A stretch of 64,000 nucleotides of DNA, from the NCBI GenBank assembly GCA_963781705.1, contig CAWAGP010000002.1:62001-126000 (forward strand), in the 5' to 3' direction. Position numbers and translations under genes: made by a program. The notes under the pieces were generated by a model. It saw only the letters and a program-made list of their open reading frames with translations. It did not search any database and had not been told where the DNA came from. Position 1 is the stretch's first letter, and every line of letters starts with the position of its first letter. This document shows, piece after piece, positions 7,031-14,536 of this stretch. The DNA comes from JALYGJ01 sp963781705 (lineage in GTDB: Bacteria > Chloroflexota > Limnocylindria > Limnocylindrales > CSP1-4).

Positions 7031-8793
7031 GCGAAGAGCAGATCCCGAGTCCCGAGAACGGTGAGCAGCCGGCTCGTCGGATCGGCGTGTACGTCTGCCA
7101 TTGCGGCGGCAACATCTCCGACTACGTCGACGTGGACAAGGTCATCGACGGTATCCGCGACGCGGGCGACGTGGTCGTGGCCAAGACGGCCATGTTCACC
7201 TGCTCCGACGCGACCCAGAGCGAGATCGTCGCCGACATCGAGGCGAACCAGCTCGACGGCCTGGTGGTCGCGTCGTGTTCGCCCAAGCTGCACACCTACA
7301 CGTTCCGTGGAGTGGCTGCGCGGGCCGGCCTGAACCCGTACGAATATACGCAGGTCAACATCCGCGAGCAGTGCTCGTGGGTGCACCAGCACGACGAAGC
7401 TGCCGCGACCGACAAGGCGACGGCGCTTGTCCGTGCCGGTATAGCGCGTACGCGGCTGACCGAGCCGCTCAAGCCGTTGGTCGTCGATACGGTGCCGCAC
7501 ACGCTCGTCATAGGCGGTGGCATCGCCGGCCTGCGCGCCGCGATCGGCCTGGCCGACATCGGCCTGCGCGTGACCATCGTCGAGCGCGCGCTCGAGCTGG
7601 GTGGCTGGGTGCGCAAGTTCGGGCGCATGTATCCGCACGGCAGGGAAGGCCGCGAGCTGGTGGCCAAGCTCGTCGCCGAGATCCACCAGCGCCCGGCGAT
7701 CACCGTCTTGACCGGCGCGGAGGTGGTCGGCAAAGCCGGCAGCTTCGGCAACTACCAGGTCAGTGTCAGGATCGGCGGACCGGGCTCGGGCACGATCGAG
7801 GTCAGCGTGGGCACGATCATCGTTGCCACCGGCTTCGACGCCTACCAGCCCGAGGCCGGTGAATTCGGCTACGGCATCGACGGTGTGGTCACCCTGCCCG
7901 AGTTCAAGGAACTCGTCGACGGCTCGACCGGCGGTCTCGCCTGGCATGGTCGGCCCGTGCGCAGCCTGGCCTACGTCTACTGCGTCGGCAGCCGCAACAC
8001 GAACGGCTGCGCGAACACATACTGCTCGCGCTTCTGCTGTGCCGCGACCACCCAGACGGCTGTGGACGTTGCCGGCCTCGATCCGTCGATCCGCCAGTTC
8101 CACCTCTACCGCGACATGCGCACCTACGGCAAGTTCGAGCCGCTCTACACGGAGGCGCGCGACCAGGGTTCGGTCTTCCTCAAGTTCGAGAACGACGCAC
8201 CGCCTGCCGTGCAGCGCGGCGACGACGGCAACCTGACCGTCACCGTCCGCGACGTGCTCACCGAGAACGTCGAGCTGACCATCCCGGTCGACCTGGTCGT
8301 GCTGGTCACCGGCATGGTCCCGCGTGAGAACAGCGAGCTGGTCGGCGTGCTCAAGCTGCCAGCCGGCTCGGACGGCTTCTTCAACGAGATTCACCCCAAG
8401 TTGCGGCCGGTCGAGACGGTGGTCGACGGCGTGCTCATTGCCGGCACCAGCCAGGGGCCCAAGACGTCGGCCGAAAGCGTCGCGTCGGGCCTTGCCGCAG
8501 TGACCCAGAGCGCGGCGGTCCTCAAGAAGGGCTTCACCGAGCTCGATCCGCTCGTTGCGATCGTCGATCCCGCCAGCTGCACGGCGTGCGGCGACTGCCT
8601 GACCGTATGTCCGTACGACGCCATCTCAATGGCCGAGGAGGGCGACCGGCACTTCGCCGTGATCAGCCCGACCGGCTGCAAGGGTTGCGGCGGTTGCGTG
8701 CCGATGTGCCCGGAGAACGCCATCGATCTGCTCGGCTACACCGACGCCGAGATCACCGCCATGATCGACAACCTCGTGGAGGTGCCCGCCTGA
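7027..8793 (+). CDS. HdrA/QmoB-like flavoprotein with C-terminal double [4Fe-4S] domain
   Basis: A 588-residue protein of the heterodisulfide reductase subunit A family. It opens with the HdrA signature VYVCHCGGNISDYVDV and the NIREQCSWVH block, continues with a FAD motif VIGGGIAGLRAAIGLADIG (about 160), CVGSRNT and YCSRFCC, and closes with two ferredoxin motifs, CTACGDCLTVCP and CKGCGGCVPMCP. The FPxxDCxxC insert present in the preceding HdrA is missing here and is replaced by MYPHGREGREL, which resembles QmoB rather than HdrA or QmoA. It probably pairs with the preceding flavoprotein and with the QmoC-like membrane subunit. Its fused MvhD part is encoded separately at 3820. Confidence 0.85.
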   Translation: MSEEQIPSPENGEQPARRIGVYVCHCGGNISDYVDVDKVIDGIRDAGDVVVAKTAMFTCSDATQSEIVADIEANQLDGLVVASCSPKLHTYTFRGVAARAGLNPYEYTQVNIREQCSWVHQHDEAAATDKATALVRAGIARTRLTEPLKPLVVDTVPHTLVIGGGIAGLRAAIGLADIGLRVTIVERALELGGWVRKFGRMYPHGREGRELVAKLVAEIHQRPAITVLTGAEVVGKAGSFGNYQVSVRIGGPGSGTIEVSVGTIIVATGFDAYQPEAGEFGYGIDGVVTLPEFKELVDGSTGGLAWHGRPVRSLAYVYCVGSRNTNGCANTYCSRFCCAATTQTAVDVAGLDPSIRQFHLYRDMRTYGKFEPLYTEARDQGSVFLKFENDAPPAVQRGDDGNLTVTVRDVLTENVELTIPVDLVVLVTGMVPRENSELVGVLKLPAGSDGFFNEIHPKLRPVETVVDGVLIAGTSQGPKTSAESVASGLAAVTQSAAVLKKGFTELDPLVAIVDPASCTACGDCLTVCPYDAISMAEEGDRHFAVISPTGCKGCGGCVPMCPENAIDLLGYTDAEITAMIDNLVEVPA

Positions 8794-9038
8794 TGACTAC
8801 GACCCACCGCGACATCCGTGAGGTGATGCGCGAAGAGCCGGTGATGCGCACCCGGATCCTGGGCGCGCTGAAGGACGGCCCGCTGACCGTTCCCCAGATC
8901 GCGAGCGCCATCGAGGCGCCGACCGATGAAGTCGTCTTCTGGGTCATGGGCATGCGCCGTTACGGCTGGCTGGCCGAGATCAAGGGCAGTGACGCCGACG
9001 GTTACTTCCAGTACGAGCCGACGGGGAGGACATCCTGA
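8793..9038 (+). CDS. Small winged-helix-like protein embedded in the hdr/qmo-like operon
   Basis: An 81-residue protein whose ATG overlaps the preceding stop (TGATG) and whose stop overlaps the following ATG (TGATG), so it is translated in lockstep with the two Hdr-type subunits. The pattern ILGALKDGPLTVPQIASAIE followed by VVFWVMGMRRYGWLAEIKG resembles a winged-helix DNA-binding fold (helix-turn-helix, then wing). No metal or Fe-S ligands are visible. It could be a small regulator, or a structural subunit that has reused the fold. I do not recognise a named family. Confidence 0.7.
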   Translation: MTTTHRDIREVMREEPVMRTRILGALKDGPLTVPQIASAIEAPTDEVVFWVMGMRRYGWLAEIKGSDADGYFQYEPTGRTS

Positions 9039-10243
9039 TGACCGCGGCGCCAACCATCGCCGATCTGAAGCTCTACCCGGAAATTCAGCGCTACGGCGCG
9101 GCGGACGTTTCGGCGTGCTTCTCGTGTGGCACCTGCACCGCCACTTGCCCGTTGGTCGAGGGCGACTCGACCTTCCCGCGGCGAATCATCCGCTACGCCC
9201 AGCTGGGCATGAAGGATGCGTTGCTGTCGTCCAAGGAGCTGTGGACCTGCTACGCCTGTGGCGAGTGCTCCGAGTCGTGCCCGACGCAGGCCGAGCCGAG
9301 CGAGTTCATGGCCTCCGCGCGCCGCTATGCGATCGCCCACTATGACCGCACGGGCATCGCCCGGCTGATGTACATGCCCTTCGTGGGCACCGTCGTGGCG
9401 GTCGTCCTGGCCGTGTTCTTCGCGCTGTTCATGTATGCCGCACACGGCCCGATGAGCAGCGGGTCGCTCGACATCTTCGGCTTCATTCCCGAAGAGCTGA
9501 TCCACAACACCGGCATCGTGCTGATGATCGTCGTCTTCCTTGCCGGCCTCGTCGGGCTGGTGACCATGGCACGCGGCATCGCGCGTCAGATGGAGGTCGG
9601 CCGGCATGCCCTGCTGGGCAGTCGCGCTGCGCTGCTGCGCGCCGCACGATCGGCATGGAGCGCGCTGGCGGTCGAGGCGCTCGGCCAGCGGCGTTACCGA
9701 GCCGACTGCGACAAGGACACCGCCTATCCCTGGTACCGCCAGCGCTGGTTCATCCACGCCGCCACGATGTGGGGCTTCCTGGGACTGATGGCGGCCACCG
9801 CCCTCGACTACGGACTGGCGGTTATCGGCATCAAGGAGACCGGAACGCCGGTGCCGCTGTGGTATCCCGTGCGCCTGCTGGGCACGGTCGCCGGGCTGGC
9901 CCTCGTATACGGCACGACGATGCTCATCTGGCGTCGTGCCCGCAAGTCGGAGAGGTCGCTGCGCACGTCGACCTCAGCCGATTGGACGTTCCTGGTGCTG
10001 CTCGAGATCACCGGTGTGACCGGCTTCGGCCTCGAATTGGCGCTGTACCTACCGCAGGCGCCCGAGTGGGGCTACTGGATGTTCCTGCTTCACGTCGCGG
10101 TGGCTATGGAGCTTGTCCTGCTGGCGCCGTTCATGAAGCTGGCGCACGCCGTCTATCGGCCGCTGGCGCTCTTCTTCCTCGCGCTCGCCGGTCAGCCACT
10201 GGAGATTGCAAACCGCCAGGCTGCCAAGGAGGCGCTGCCTTGA
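9038..10243 (+). CDS. QmoC-like subunit: HdrC ferredoxin domain fused to a membrane cytochrome-b-like domain
   Basis: A 401-residue protein. Residues 20-105 are an HdrC domain with two [4Fe-4S] motifs, CFSCGTCTATCP (Cys27, 30, 33, 37) and CYACGECSESCP (Cys71, 74, 77, 81). The rest contains about six hydrophobic segments (near 113-135, 155-178, 240-262, 275-300, 320-340 and 350-385), with histidines placed as in HdrE/NarI-type haem b membrane anchors. This HdrC-HdrE fusion is the defining architecture of QmoC, which delivers or accepts electrons at the menaquinone pool. Together with the two HdrA-type proteins upstream it completes a Qmo-like set. No aprAB or dsrAB is seen nearby. Confidence 0.87.
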   Translation: MTAAPTIADLKLYPEIQRYGAADVSACFSCGTCTATCPLVEGDSTFPRRIIRYAQLGMKDALLSSKELWTCYACGECSESCPTQAEPSEFMASARRYAIAHYDRTGIARLMYMPFVGTVVAVVLAVFFALFMYAAHGPMSSGSLDIFGFIPEELIHNTGIVLMIVVFLAGLVGLVTMARGIARQMEVGRHALLGSRAALLRAARSAWSALAVEALGQRRYRADCDKDTAYPWYRQRWFIHAATMWGFLGLMAATALDYGLAVIGIKETGTPVPLWYPVRLLGTVAGLALVYGTTMLIWRRARKSERSLRTSTSADWTFLVLLEITGVTGFGLELALYLPQAPEWGYWMFLLHVAVAMELVLLAPFMKLAHAVYRPLALFFLALAGQPLEIANRQAAKEALP

Positions 10244-10743
10244 CCGACACCCTGCTGGGCGAGCCGCGCGTCGCGCGTGAGCATCATCAGCGGTTGGTGC
10301 AGCATGTAGATCGCCTGCCGCAGTTGGGCGAGTTGATCGACCAGCGCCAGCCGGCGCAGCTGCGCCCGGCGTTAGACGACACGTGCACTTTCCTGACTGA
10401 CCTCCTCCTGCCGCACATCGCCGCGTCGGAACGCGTGCTCTATCCGCAGCTCGAGCACGTCATGCAGAACCGCCACTCGATGGCTCCGATGCGTCACGTG
10501 CACGCGGAGATTCGCGCCTGCGTGGATGATCTCGTGGCGCTACAACGGACGATCTCGGCTGACCAGTTCGACACACGCGAGCAGATCGCCCTGCGGCGCG
10601 CCGTCTTCCGCCTGTACGCCCTGCTCAAGGTCCATCTCGCGGAGGAGCTGCTCTACGCGCGCATCATCGAGCATGGCGCGACGCCCGAGGATGAACTGGC
10701 ACTCGCGACAGCGATGCAACACGGCGGCGCAAGCGACTTCTAG
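10240..10743 (+). CDS. Hemerythrin HHE domain protein, copy 1
   Basis: A 167-residue protein starting at TTG 10240, which overlaps the qmoC-like stop; AAGGAGG lies 7 nt upstream (10226-10232). Four-helix hemerythrin ligands can be picked out: EHHQRLVQHVDRLPQL, PHIAASERVLYPQLE, NRHSMAPMRHVHAEI and VHLAEELLY. Such proteins bind O2, NO or redox-active di-iron. The translational coupling to the Hdr/Qmo-like genes suggests a role protecting or tuning that oxygen-sensitive complex, but this is inference. A close relative is encoded at 11260-11793. Confidence 0.85.
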   Translation: MTDTLLGEPRVAREHHQRLVQHVDRLPQLGELIDQRQPAQLRPALDDTCTFLTDLLLPHIAASERVLYPQLEHVMQNRHSMAPMRHVHAEIRACVDDLVALQRTISADQFDTREQIALRRAVFRLYALLKVHLAEELLYARIIEHGATPEDELALATAMQHGGASDF

Positions 10744-10764
10744 GCGGTTATCCTCCTGAGGCAT

Positions 10765-11250
10765 ATGAGTGCCTCGGGCGACAAGGGCGCCAGGTCTAAG
10801 CGTGCGGACCAGTGGGAGGAGACCGTCTCGCGCACTGCCGCGCCGGACGCGATTGCCTCGGACCGCGACATGGAGGGCATGCCGGTTCATCGCGGCTGGG
10901 CGCCTCTCGGCGGTCGCCGGCGATGGATGGAACCGTTCGTCCTGGTGCTGCTGGCCGGTGGCGGAGCGCACGGCTACTCGATCATCGCCCAGCTGGAGGA
11001 GCTGGGCATCGCCGGGGGGCCGGTCGACGTCGGCCAGGTCTACCGCACGCTGCGCGACCTCGAGAAGGCCGGCCAGGTTACCTCTGAGTGGTCAAACGAG
11101 CCGAGTGGGCCGCAGCGCCGCGACTACAAGCTGACCGCGGCCGGCTATGCCGAGCTTGACGAGTGGGCGGCGGTAATGAAGGAACGCGCACGGCTGATCG
11201 CGGAGTTCGATGGACGCTACCTGGAGTGGGTAACCGCGCGGCGAGCCTAG
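10765..11250 (+). CDS. PadR-family transcriptional regulator
   Basis: A 161-residue regulator. After a polar N-terminal extension of about 50 residues comes the PadR winged helix: PFVLVLLAGGGAHGYSIIAQLEELG, VGQVYRTLRDLEKAGQVTSEW and the wing QRRDYKLTAAGYAEL. ATG 10765 has GAGG just upstream; ATG 10870 (MEGMPVHRGW) would remove most of the extension and is possible. The gene lies between two hemerythrin genes, and the second converges on it with 9 bases between stops, so it may respond to a redox or gaseous signal. The effector is unknown. Confidence 0.87.
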   Translation: MSASGDKGARSKRADQWEETVSRTAAPDAIASDRDMEGMPVHRGWAPLGGRRRWMEPFVLVLLAGGGAHGYSIIAQLEELGIAGGPVDVGQVYRTLRDLEKAGQVTSEWSNEPSGPQRRDYKLTAAGYAELDEWAAVMKERARLIAEFDGRYLEWVTARRA

Positions 11251-11259
11251 CCCGGACGG

Positions 11260-11793
11260 TCAGACGGGCTCTGCCGAGGCGTGGTCGACGCCCCGCGCGA
11301 GGACGTCCCTCTCCTCCGCTGACATGTCGCGGTCGATAACCCGCAGGTACATCTCCTCCTCGGCCAGGTGGACCTTGAGCAGCGTGTACAGGCGATACAG
11401 GATCCGGCGCAGGCGAAGCGTGTCTATCTGGGTCAGCTGCCCGGCGGCGACGTCATGCCGCGACAGGCACATCGATTGCACCAGGTCGACCAGGCGCGCG
11501 TGTTCCTCGCGCATCGGCTGCATCGAATGACGCTTGTCCATGAGCCGGTCGAGCTGCGGGTAGAGCGTCTCCTCGATGGTCCGGATATGTGGCACCACCT
11601 GTTCCAGGATGAACTGGCACTCCTGCTCGAAACGCGCCGCGAACTCTGCCGTATCGCTGTGATCGAGCATCTCGGCCAGCTGCGGGAGGGCGTCGACGTA
11701 GGGCATCATCCGTTCGTGGTGGTCGCGGTGCGTGGCGAGATAGCGCCTGCTCCTGGCGGGTGTGCCGCGGCTACGCTGTGTTGATGCACTCAC
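11260..11793 (-). CDS. Hemerythrin HHE domain protein, copy 2
   Basis: A 177-residue paralogue of the 10240-10743 product. THRDHHERMMPYVDALPQL, PHIRTIEETLYPQLD, KRHSMQPMREEHARL and VHLAEEEMYLRVI align block by block with copy 1 and contain the di-iron ligand set. GTG 11793 is my choice of start. An in-frame ATG at 11895 would add 34 Arg-rich residues and run into rsmA on the other strand, so it is unlikely. It is convergent with the padR gene. Likely an O2/NO or redox di-iron protein. Confidence 0.8.
   Translation of the reverse strand: MSASTQRSRGTPARSRRYLATHRDHHERMMPYVDALPQLAEMLDHSDTAEFAARFEQECQFILEQVVPHIRTIEETLYPQLDRLMDKRHSMQPMREEHARLVDLVQSMCLSRHDVAAGQLTQIDTLRLRRILYRLYTLLKVHLAEEEMYLRVIDRDMSAEERDVLARGVDHASAEPV
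11772..11777 (+). promoter_or_regulatory. -10 box TACGCT of the rsmA leader frame
   Basis: TACGCT is followed by exactly 6 bases and then ATG 11784, the start of a short frame leading into rsmA. The distance leaves no room for a ribosome site, as expected for a leaderless transcript. The same spacing recurs at several other first genes in this window. Confidence 0.45.
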
Positions 11794-11897
11794 TGCGGCA
11801 CCAAGATCCCACGCCGCGCCGCGCCGCACAGATGCCGACCGTCCCGAAAGCGCGGGCCGACAAGCCCGGTGCCGTCGCGCGGCCCGACCTGTCATGA
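11784..11897 (+). CDS. Candidate 37-residue leader peptide coupled to rsmA
   Basis: An ATG frame of 37 codons, starting MHSLRHQDPTPRR, rich in Arg, Pro and Ala. It begins 6 bases after a TACGCT -10-like box and ends at TGA 11895-11897, which overlaps the rsmA ATG (ATGA). rsmA itself has no clear ribosome site, so ribosomes finishing this frame could reinitiate there. No family is recognised. It may be a translated leader rather than a functional protein. Confidence 0.4.
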   Translation: MHSLRHQDPTPRRAAQMPTVPKARADKPGAVARPDLS

Positions 11898-12748
11898 CGA
11901 TCGACGCGCGTCACCTGGGCGCCGAGCAGGTGGCCCGTTACCTGCGCCGGCACGGGCTAGACGCACGGCGCAGGTTCAGCCAGAACCACCTCGTCGACGC
12001 GGCCGTGCTCGAGGACATCGTCGCCCAGGCCGAACCGGTCGCCGGTCGCACGATTCTCGAGATCGGGCCGGGGCTGGGCATCCTGACCGACGCGCTGCTC
12101 GAGCGCGACGCCGTCGTCACGGCCGTCGAAATCGACCACCGGCTGGTCGAGCACCTTGGGGAACGTTTCGCCCAGCCCGAGCACGGCCGGCTGAAGCTCG
12201 TCGAGGGCGACGTCCTCGACATGGTCGTCGGTGACCTGGTCGCGAGCCCATACGAGCTGGTCGCCAACCTGCCCTACCACATCACCAGTCCGGTGCTCCA
12301 TCATGTGCTCGGCGGCGAACTGCGGCCCGAGCGGTTCGTGCTCATGTTGCAGCGCGAGGTCGCCGAGCGCATTGCCGCCCCGCCGGGTGGCATGAGCTAC
12401 CTGTCGGTGTTCGTCCAGTACCATGCGGCCGTGCGCGTCGCGCGCATCGTGCCCGCGTCGGCGTTTGAGCCCGCACCAGAAGTCCAATCGGCGATCCTCG
12501 TCGGCGACACCCGGCCTCGCCTCCTCGCGCCCGAGCGAGAAGAGGAGCTGTGGCGGCTGGTCCAGGCCGGCTTCCGGGAGCGGCGCAAGATGCTCCACAA
12601 CGTGCTGGCGCGACAACTGCCGCAGGTCGGCCGCACGCGGTTCGATGCCGCCCTGTCGCGCGTCGCGATAGCTTCCGACCGCCGCCCCCAGACGCTCAGC
12701 GTTGACGAGTGGATCGCGCTGCAGGACGCTGTTGGACCGCTCGGTTGA
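11894..12748 (+). CDS. rsmA: 16S rRNA dimethyladenosine transferase RsmA/KsgA
   Basis: A 284-residue SAM-dependent methyltransferase that dimethylates the two adjacent adenines near the 3' end of 16S rRNA. Visible motifs: RRFSQNHLVD, the SAM loop LEIGPGLGILTDAL, the acidic VTAVEIDHRL, and the catalytic NLPYHITSPVLHH (NLPY). FRERRKMLHNVL near the end is also typical. Loss of this enzyme gives kasugamycin resistance in many bacteria. The stop overlaps the ispE ATG (TGATG). Confidence 0.95.
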   Translation: MTIDARHLGAEQVARYLRRHGLDARRRFSQNHLVDAAVLEDIVAQAEPVAGRTILEIGPGLGILTDALLERDAVVTAVEIDHRLVEHLGERFAQPEHGRLKLVEGDVLDMVVGDLVASPYELVANLPYHITSPVLHHVLGGELRPERFVLMLQREVAERIAAPPGGMSYLSVFVQYHAAVRVARIVPASAFEPAPEVQSAILVGDTRPRLLAPEREEELWRLVQAGFRERRKMLHNVLARQLPQVGRTRFDAALSRVAIASDRRPQTLSVDEWIALQDAVGPLG

Positions 12749-13674
12749 TGCTCGCTCAAGCCCACGCCAAGGTCAATCTGACGCTCTCGGTCGGGCCGCG
12801 TGGCGACGACGGCTACCACCAGCTGAGCTCCATATTCCTGCGCATCGGCCTGGCCGACGAGCTGACCGTCGGACCGGCGCCGGGAGCCGGCCGTGACTTG
12901 CTGACGGTGGCCGGCCCGCCCGACGTGCCGATCGAGGGCAACCTTGTCCTGCACGCCTTTGCGGCGCTGCGCCGCGCCGTCGGCCATGGACTGCCGCCGC
13001 TCGTCGCCCACCTCGAGAAGCGCATTCCGATGGCCGCCGGCCTGGGTGGCGGTAGCTCCGACGGGGCGGCCGCACTCGATGCCGCACTGGCGGCCTGGGG
13101 GGTCGATCTGCCGCCCGCGCAACGGGCCGAGTTGGCGCTCAACCTTGGGTCGGACGTGCCCTTCTTCGCCAGCGGTGCGCCGGTGGCACTCGTTCACGGT
13201 CGTGGCGAGCGGGTTACGCCGCTGCGCGCGATCGATGGCGAGCTCGGCTTCTTGTTGGCGACGGGTCGGCGGGGCCTGTTGACCGCTGCCGTATTCCGGG
13301 AGTACGACACCGACCGGCAGGCGGGTGGTGACCGTAAGGTGAGCGACAGCCTGGCGATCGCCATCGACGACGGGCTCGACGGTCACGCGCTGCTGGGCTG
13401 GGCGGATCGGTTGCGTGCCACCAACGACCTTTGGCCCGCGGCGCGCAGGATGATGCCCGAGCTTGCCGCCCAGCGGCGCGAGCTGGAGCGGTCGACGGCT
13501 CGGCCGTGGTTGCTGTCCGGCTCCGGGCCGACCCTGTTCGCCCTCTATCCTTCGCTCGAGGAAGCCCACGCGGCGGGTGTCCAGGTGGTGACCGCCGCAT
13601 CCGCATTGCTCGGCACCATGACGTTCCAAGCGGTAGATCTCGAGGGCCGCGACGCAGTCTGGAGGTACCCATGA
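12748..13674 (+). CDS. ispE: 4-diphosphocytidyl-2-C-methyl-D-erythritol kinase IspE
   Basis: A 308-residue GHMP kinase of the MEP isoprenoid pathway. AHAKVNLTLSVGPR at the start, the ATP-binding PMAAGLGGGSSDGAAAL, GSDVPFF and the C-terminal LLSGSGPTLFALY are all IspE landmarks. It phosphorylates CDP-ME in the cytoplasm. rsmA-ispE adjacency is common in bacteria. The ATG overlaps the rsmA stop and the gene overlaps ridA by ATGA. It feeds the isoprenoid supply also served by the polyprenyl synthase at 18735. Confidence 0.95.
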   Translation: MLAQAHAKVNLTLSVGPRGDDGYHQLSSIFLRIGLADELTVGPAPGAGRDLLTVAGPPDVPIEGNLVLHAFAALRRAVGHGLPPLVAHLEKRIPMAAGLGGGSSDGAAALDAALAAWGVDLPPAQRAELALNLGSDVPFFASGAPVALVHGRGERVTPLRAIDGELGFLLATGRRGLLTAAVFREYDTDRQAGGDRKVSDSLAIAIDDGLDGHALLGWADRLRATNDLWPAARRMMPELAAQRRELERSTARPWLLSGSGPTLFALYPSLEEAHAAGVQVVTAASALLGTMTFQAVDLEGRDAVWRYP

Positions 13675-14051
13675 CGCTTCGATCGATCAACACCGGCGGC
13701 GCCCCGTCGGCGCTGGGGTCGTACAGCCAGGCGATCGACGCCAACGGCTTCGTGTTCGTGGCCGGCCAGTTGGGTATCGACCCGGCCACGGGCGAGCTGG
13801 CCGATGGCATCGAGGCCCAGGTAGAGCGTGCCCTGCAGAACATCGCCGCTGTGCTCGACGCCGCCGGGCTGAGCATGTCCGACGTGGTCAAGACCACTTG
13901 TCTGCTCGCCAGCATCGACGATTTTGCCGCCTTCAACGAGGTCTACACGCGCTTCGTCGGCGATCCACCGCCGGCGCGCGCCAGCTATGCGGTGGCGGCT
14001 CTGCCGCGCGGCGCACGGGTCGAAATCGAGGCAATCGCCGCCCGCAGCTGA
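13671..14051 (+). CDS. ridA: RidA-family reactive intermediate (enamine/imine) deaminase
   Basis: A 126-residue YjgF/YER057c/UK114 protein. YSQAIDANGFVFVAGQLG, the QNIAAVLDAAG block and the C-terminal PPARASYAVAALPRGARVEIEAIA, with the substrate-binding Arg, match RidA. It hydrolyses 2-aminoacrylate-type enamines released by PLP enzymes. Its ATG overlaps the ispE stop (ATGA), so it belongs to the rsmA-ispE unit. Confidence 0.92.
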   Translation: MTLRSINTGGAPSALGSYSQAIDANGFVFVAGQLGIDPATGELADGIEAQVERALQNIAAVLDAAGLSMSDVVKTTCLLASIDDFAAFNEVYTRFVGDPPPARASYAVAALPRGARVEIEAIAARS

Positions 14052-14177
14052 CGGACACCATTCGTGTATGACACGGCGGGGTGATCAACCTGCCCGACCG
14101 ATTGATGCCGAGTCCACCGCCATGTGACCAATGGCCACGCTTGGGTGCCGTTCGGCAGTGGCGGCGGTGAAGGAGAG

Positions 14178-14201
14178 ATGCCACATTCGAGCGTGAGATG
14201 A
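14178..14201 (+). CDS. Possible 7-codon leader frame coupled to the second arsR
   Basis: ATG 14178 opens MPHSSVR and stops at TGA 14199-14201, overlapping the arsR ATG 14198 (ATGA). AAGGAGAG stands immediately before it, closer than ideal for this ATG but 20 bases from the arsR ATG, which otherwise lacks a ribosome site. Translational coupling is a plausible reading. Very short, so low confidence. Confidence 0.25.
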   Translation: MPHSSVR

Positions 14202-14536
14202 CTCACGACTCGATTGGGCTGCCTGTGCTGCATGATCTGCGGCTCGACGCTCTGCCGCCAGATATCGATGCGCCACTCGGCGTGGCGGTACTGCTGGCCG
14301 ATCGCACCCGCACAGGCATCCTGGCCATCCTTGGCAGTGGGCCGCACTGCGTCTGCGAAATGGCGGCGGCGCTGGGCGAGCGGCAAAACAACGTCAGCAA
14401 CCACCTCGCACGGCTGCGCGACGCCGGCCTGGTACGCGCCGCCCGAGCCGGGGCCGACTCCCGGCGCGTCTATTACGAGCGCGACGAGCAGGCGTGCCTG
14501 GCGGCCCTGTTCGTGCTCGGGGACGTACTTCGGTGA
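14198..14536 (+). CDS. ArsR-family metalloregulator with a CVC motif
   Basis: A 112-residue winged-helix repressor. HCVCEMAAAL corresponds to the ELCVCDL-type thiolate site used by ArsR-type arsenic(III) sensors, followed by the recognition helix RQNNVSNHLARLRDAGL and the wing DSRRVYYERDE. A GTGAG-ATGA-CTCAC dyad (14193-14206) lies across the start codon and could be an operator. It overlaps the downstream permease gene by 4 bases (GTGA), so it probably represses the permease/thioredoxin unit. Arsenic or another thiophile is the likely inducer, by family. Confidence 0.87.
   Translation: MTHDSIGLPVLHDLRLDALPPDIDAPLGVAVLLADRTRTGILAILGSGPHCVCEMAAALGERQNNVSNHLARLRDAGLVRAARAGADSRRVYYERDEQACLAALFVLGDVLR

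Noticed and set aside
2718..10743. Dissimilatory sulfite reductase or APS reductase cluster
   Set aside because: DsrE-, TusA- and Qmo-like genes are present, but no dsrAB, aprAB, sat or hdrB can be found in the window, so no sulfate-reduction or dsr pathway is claimed.
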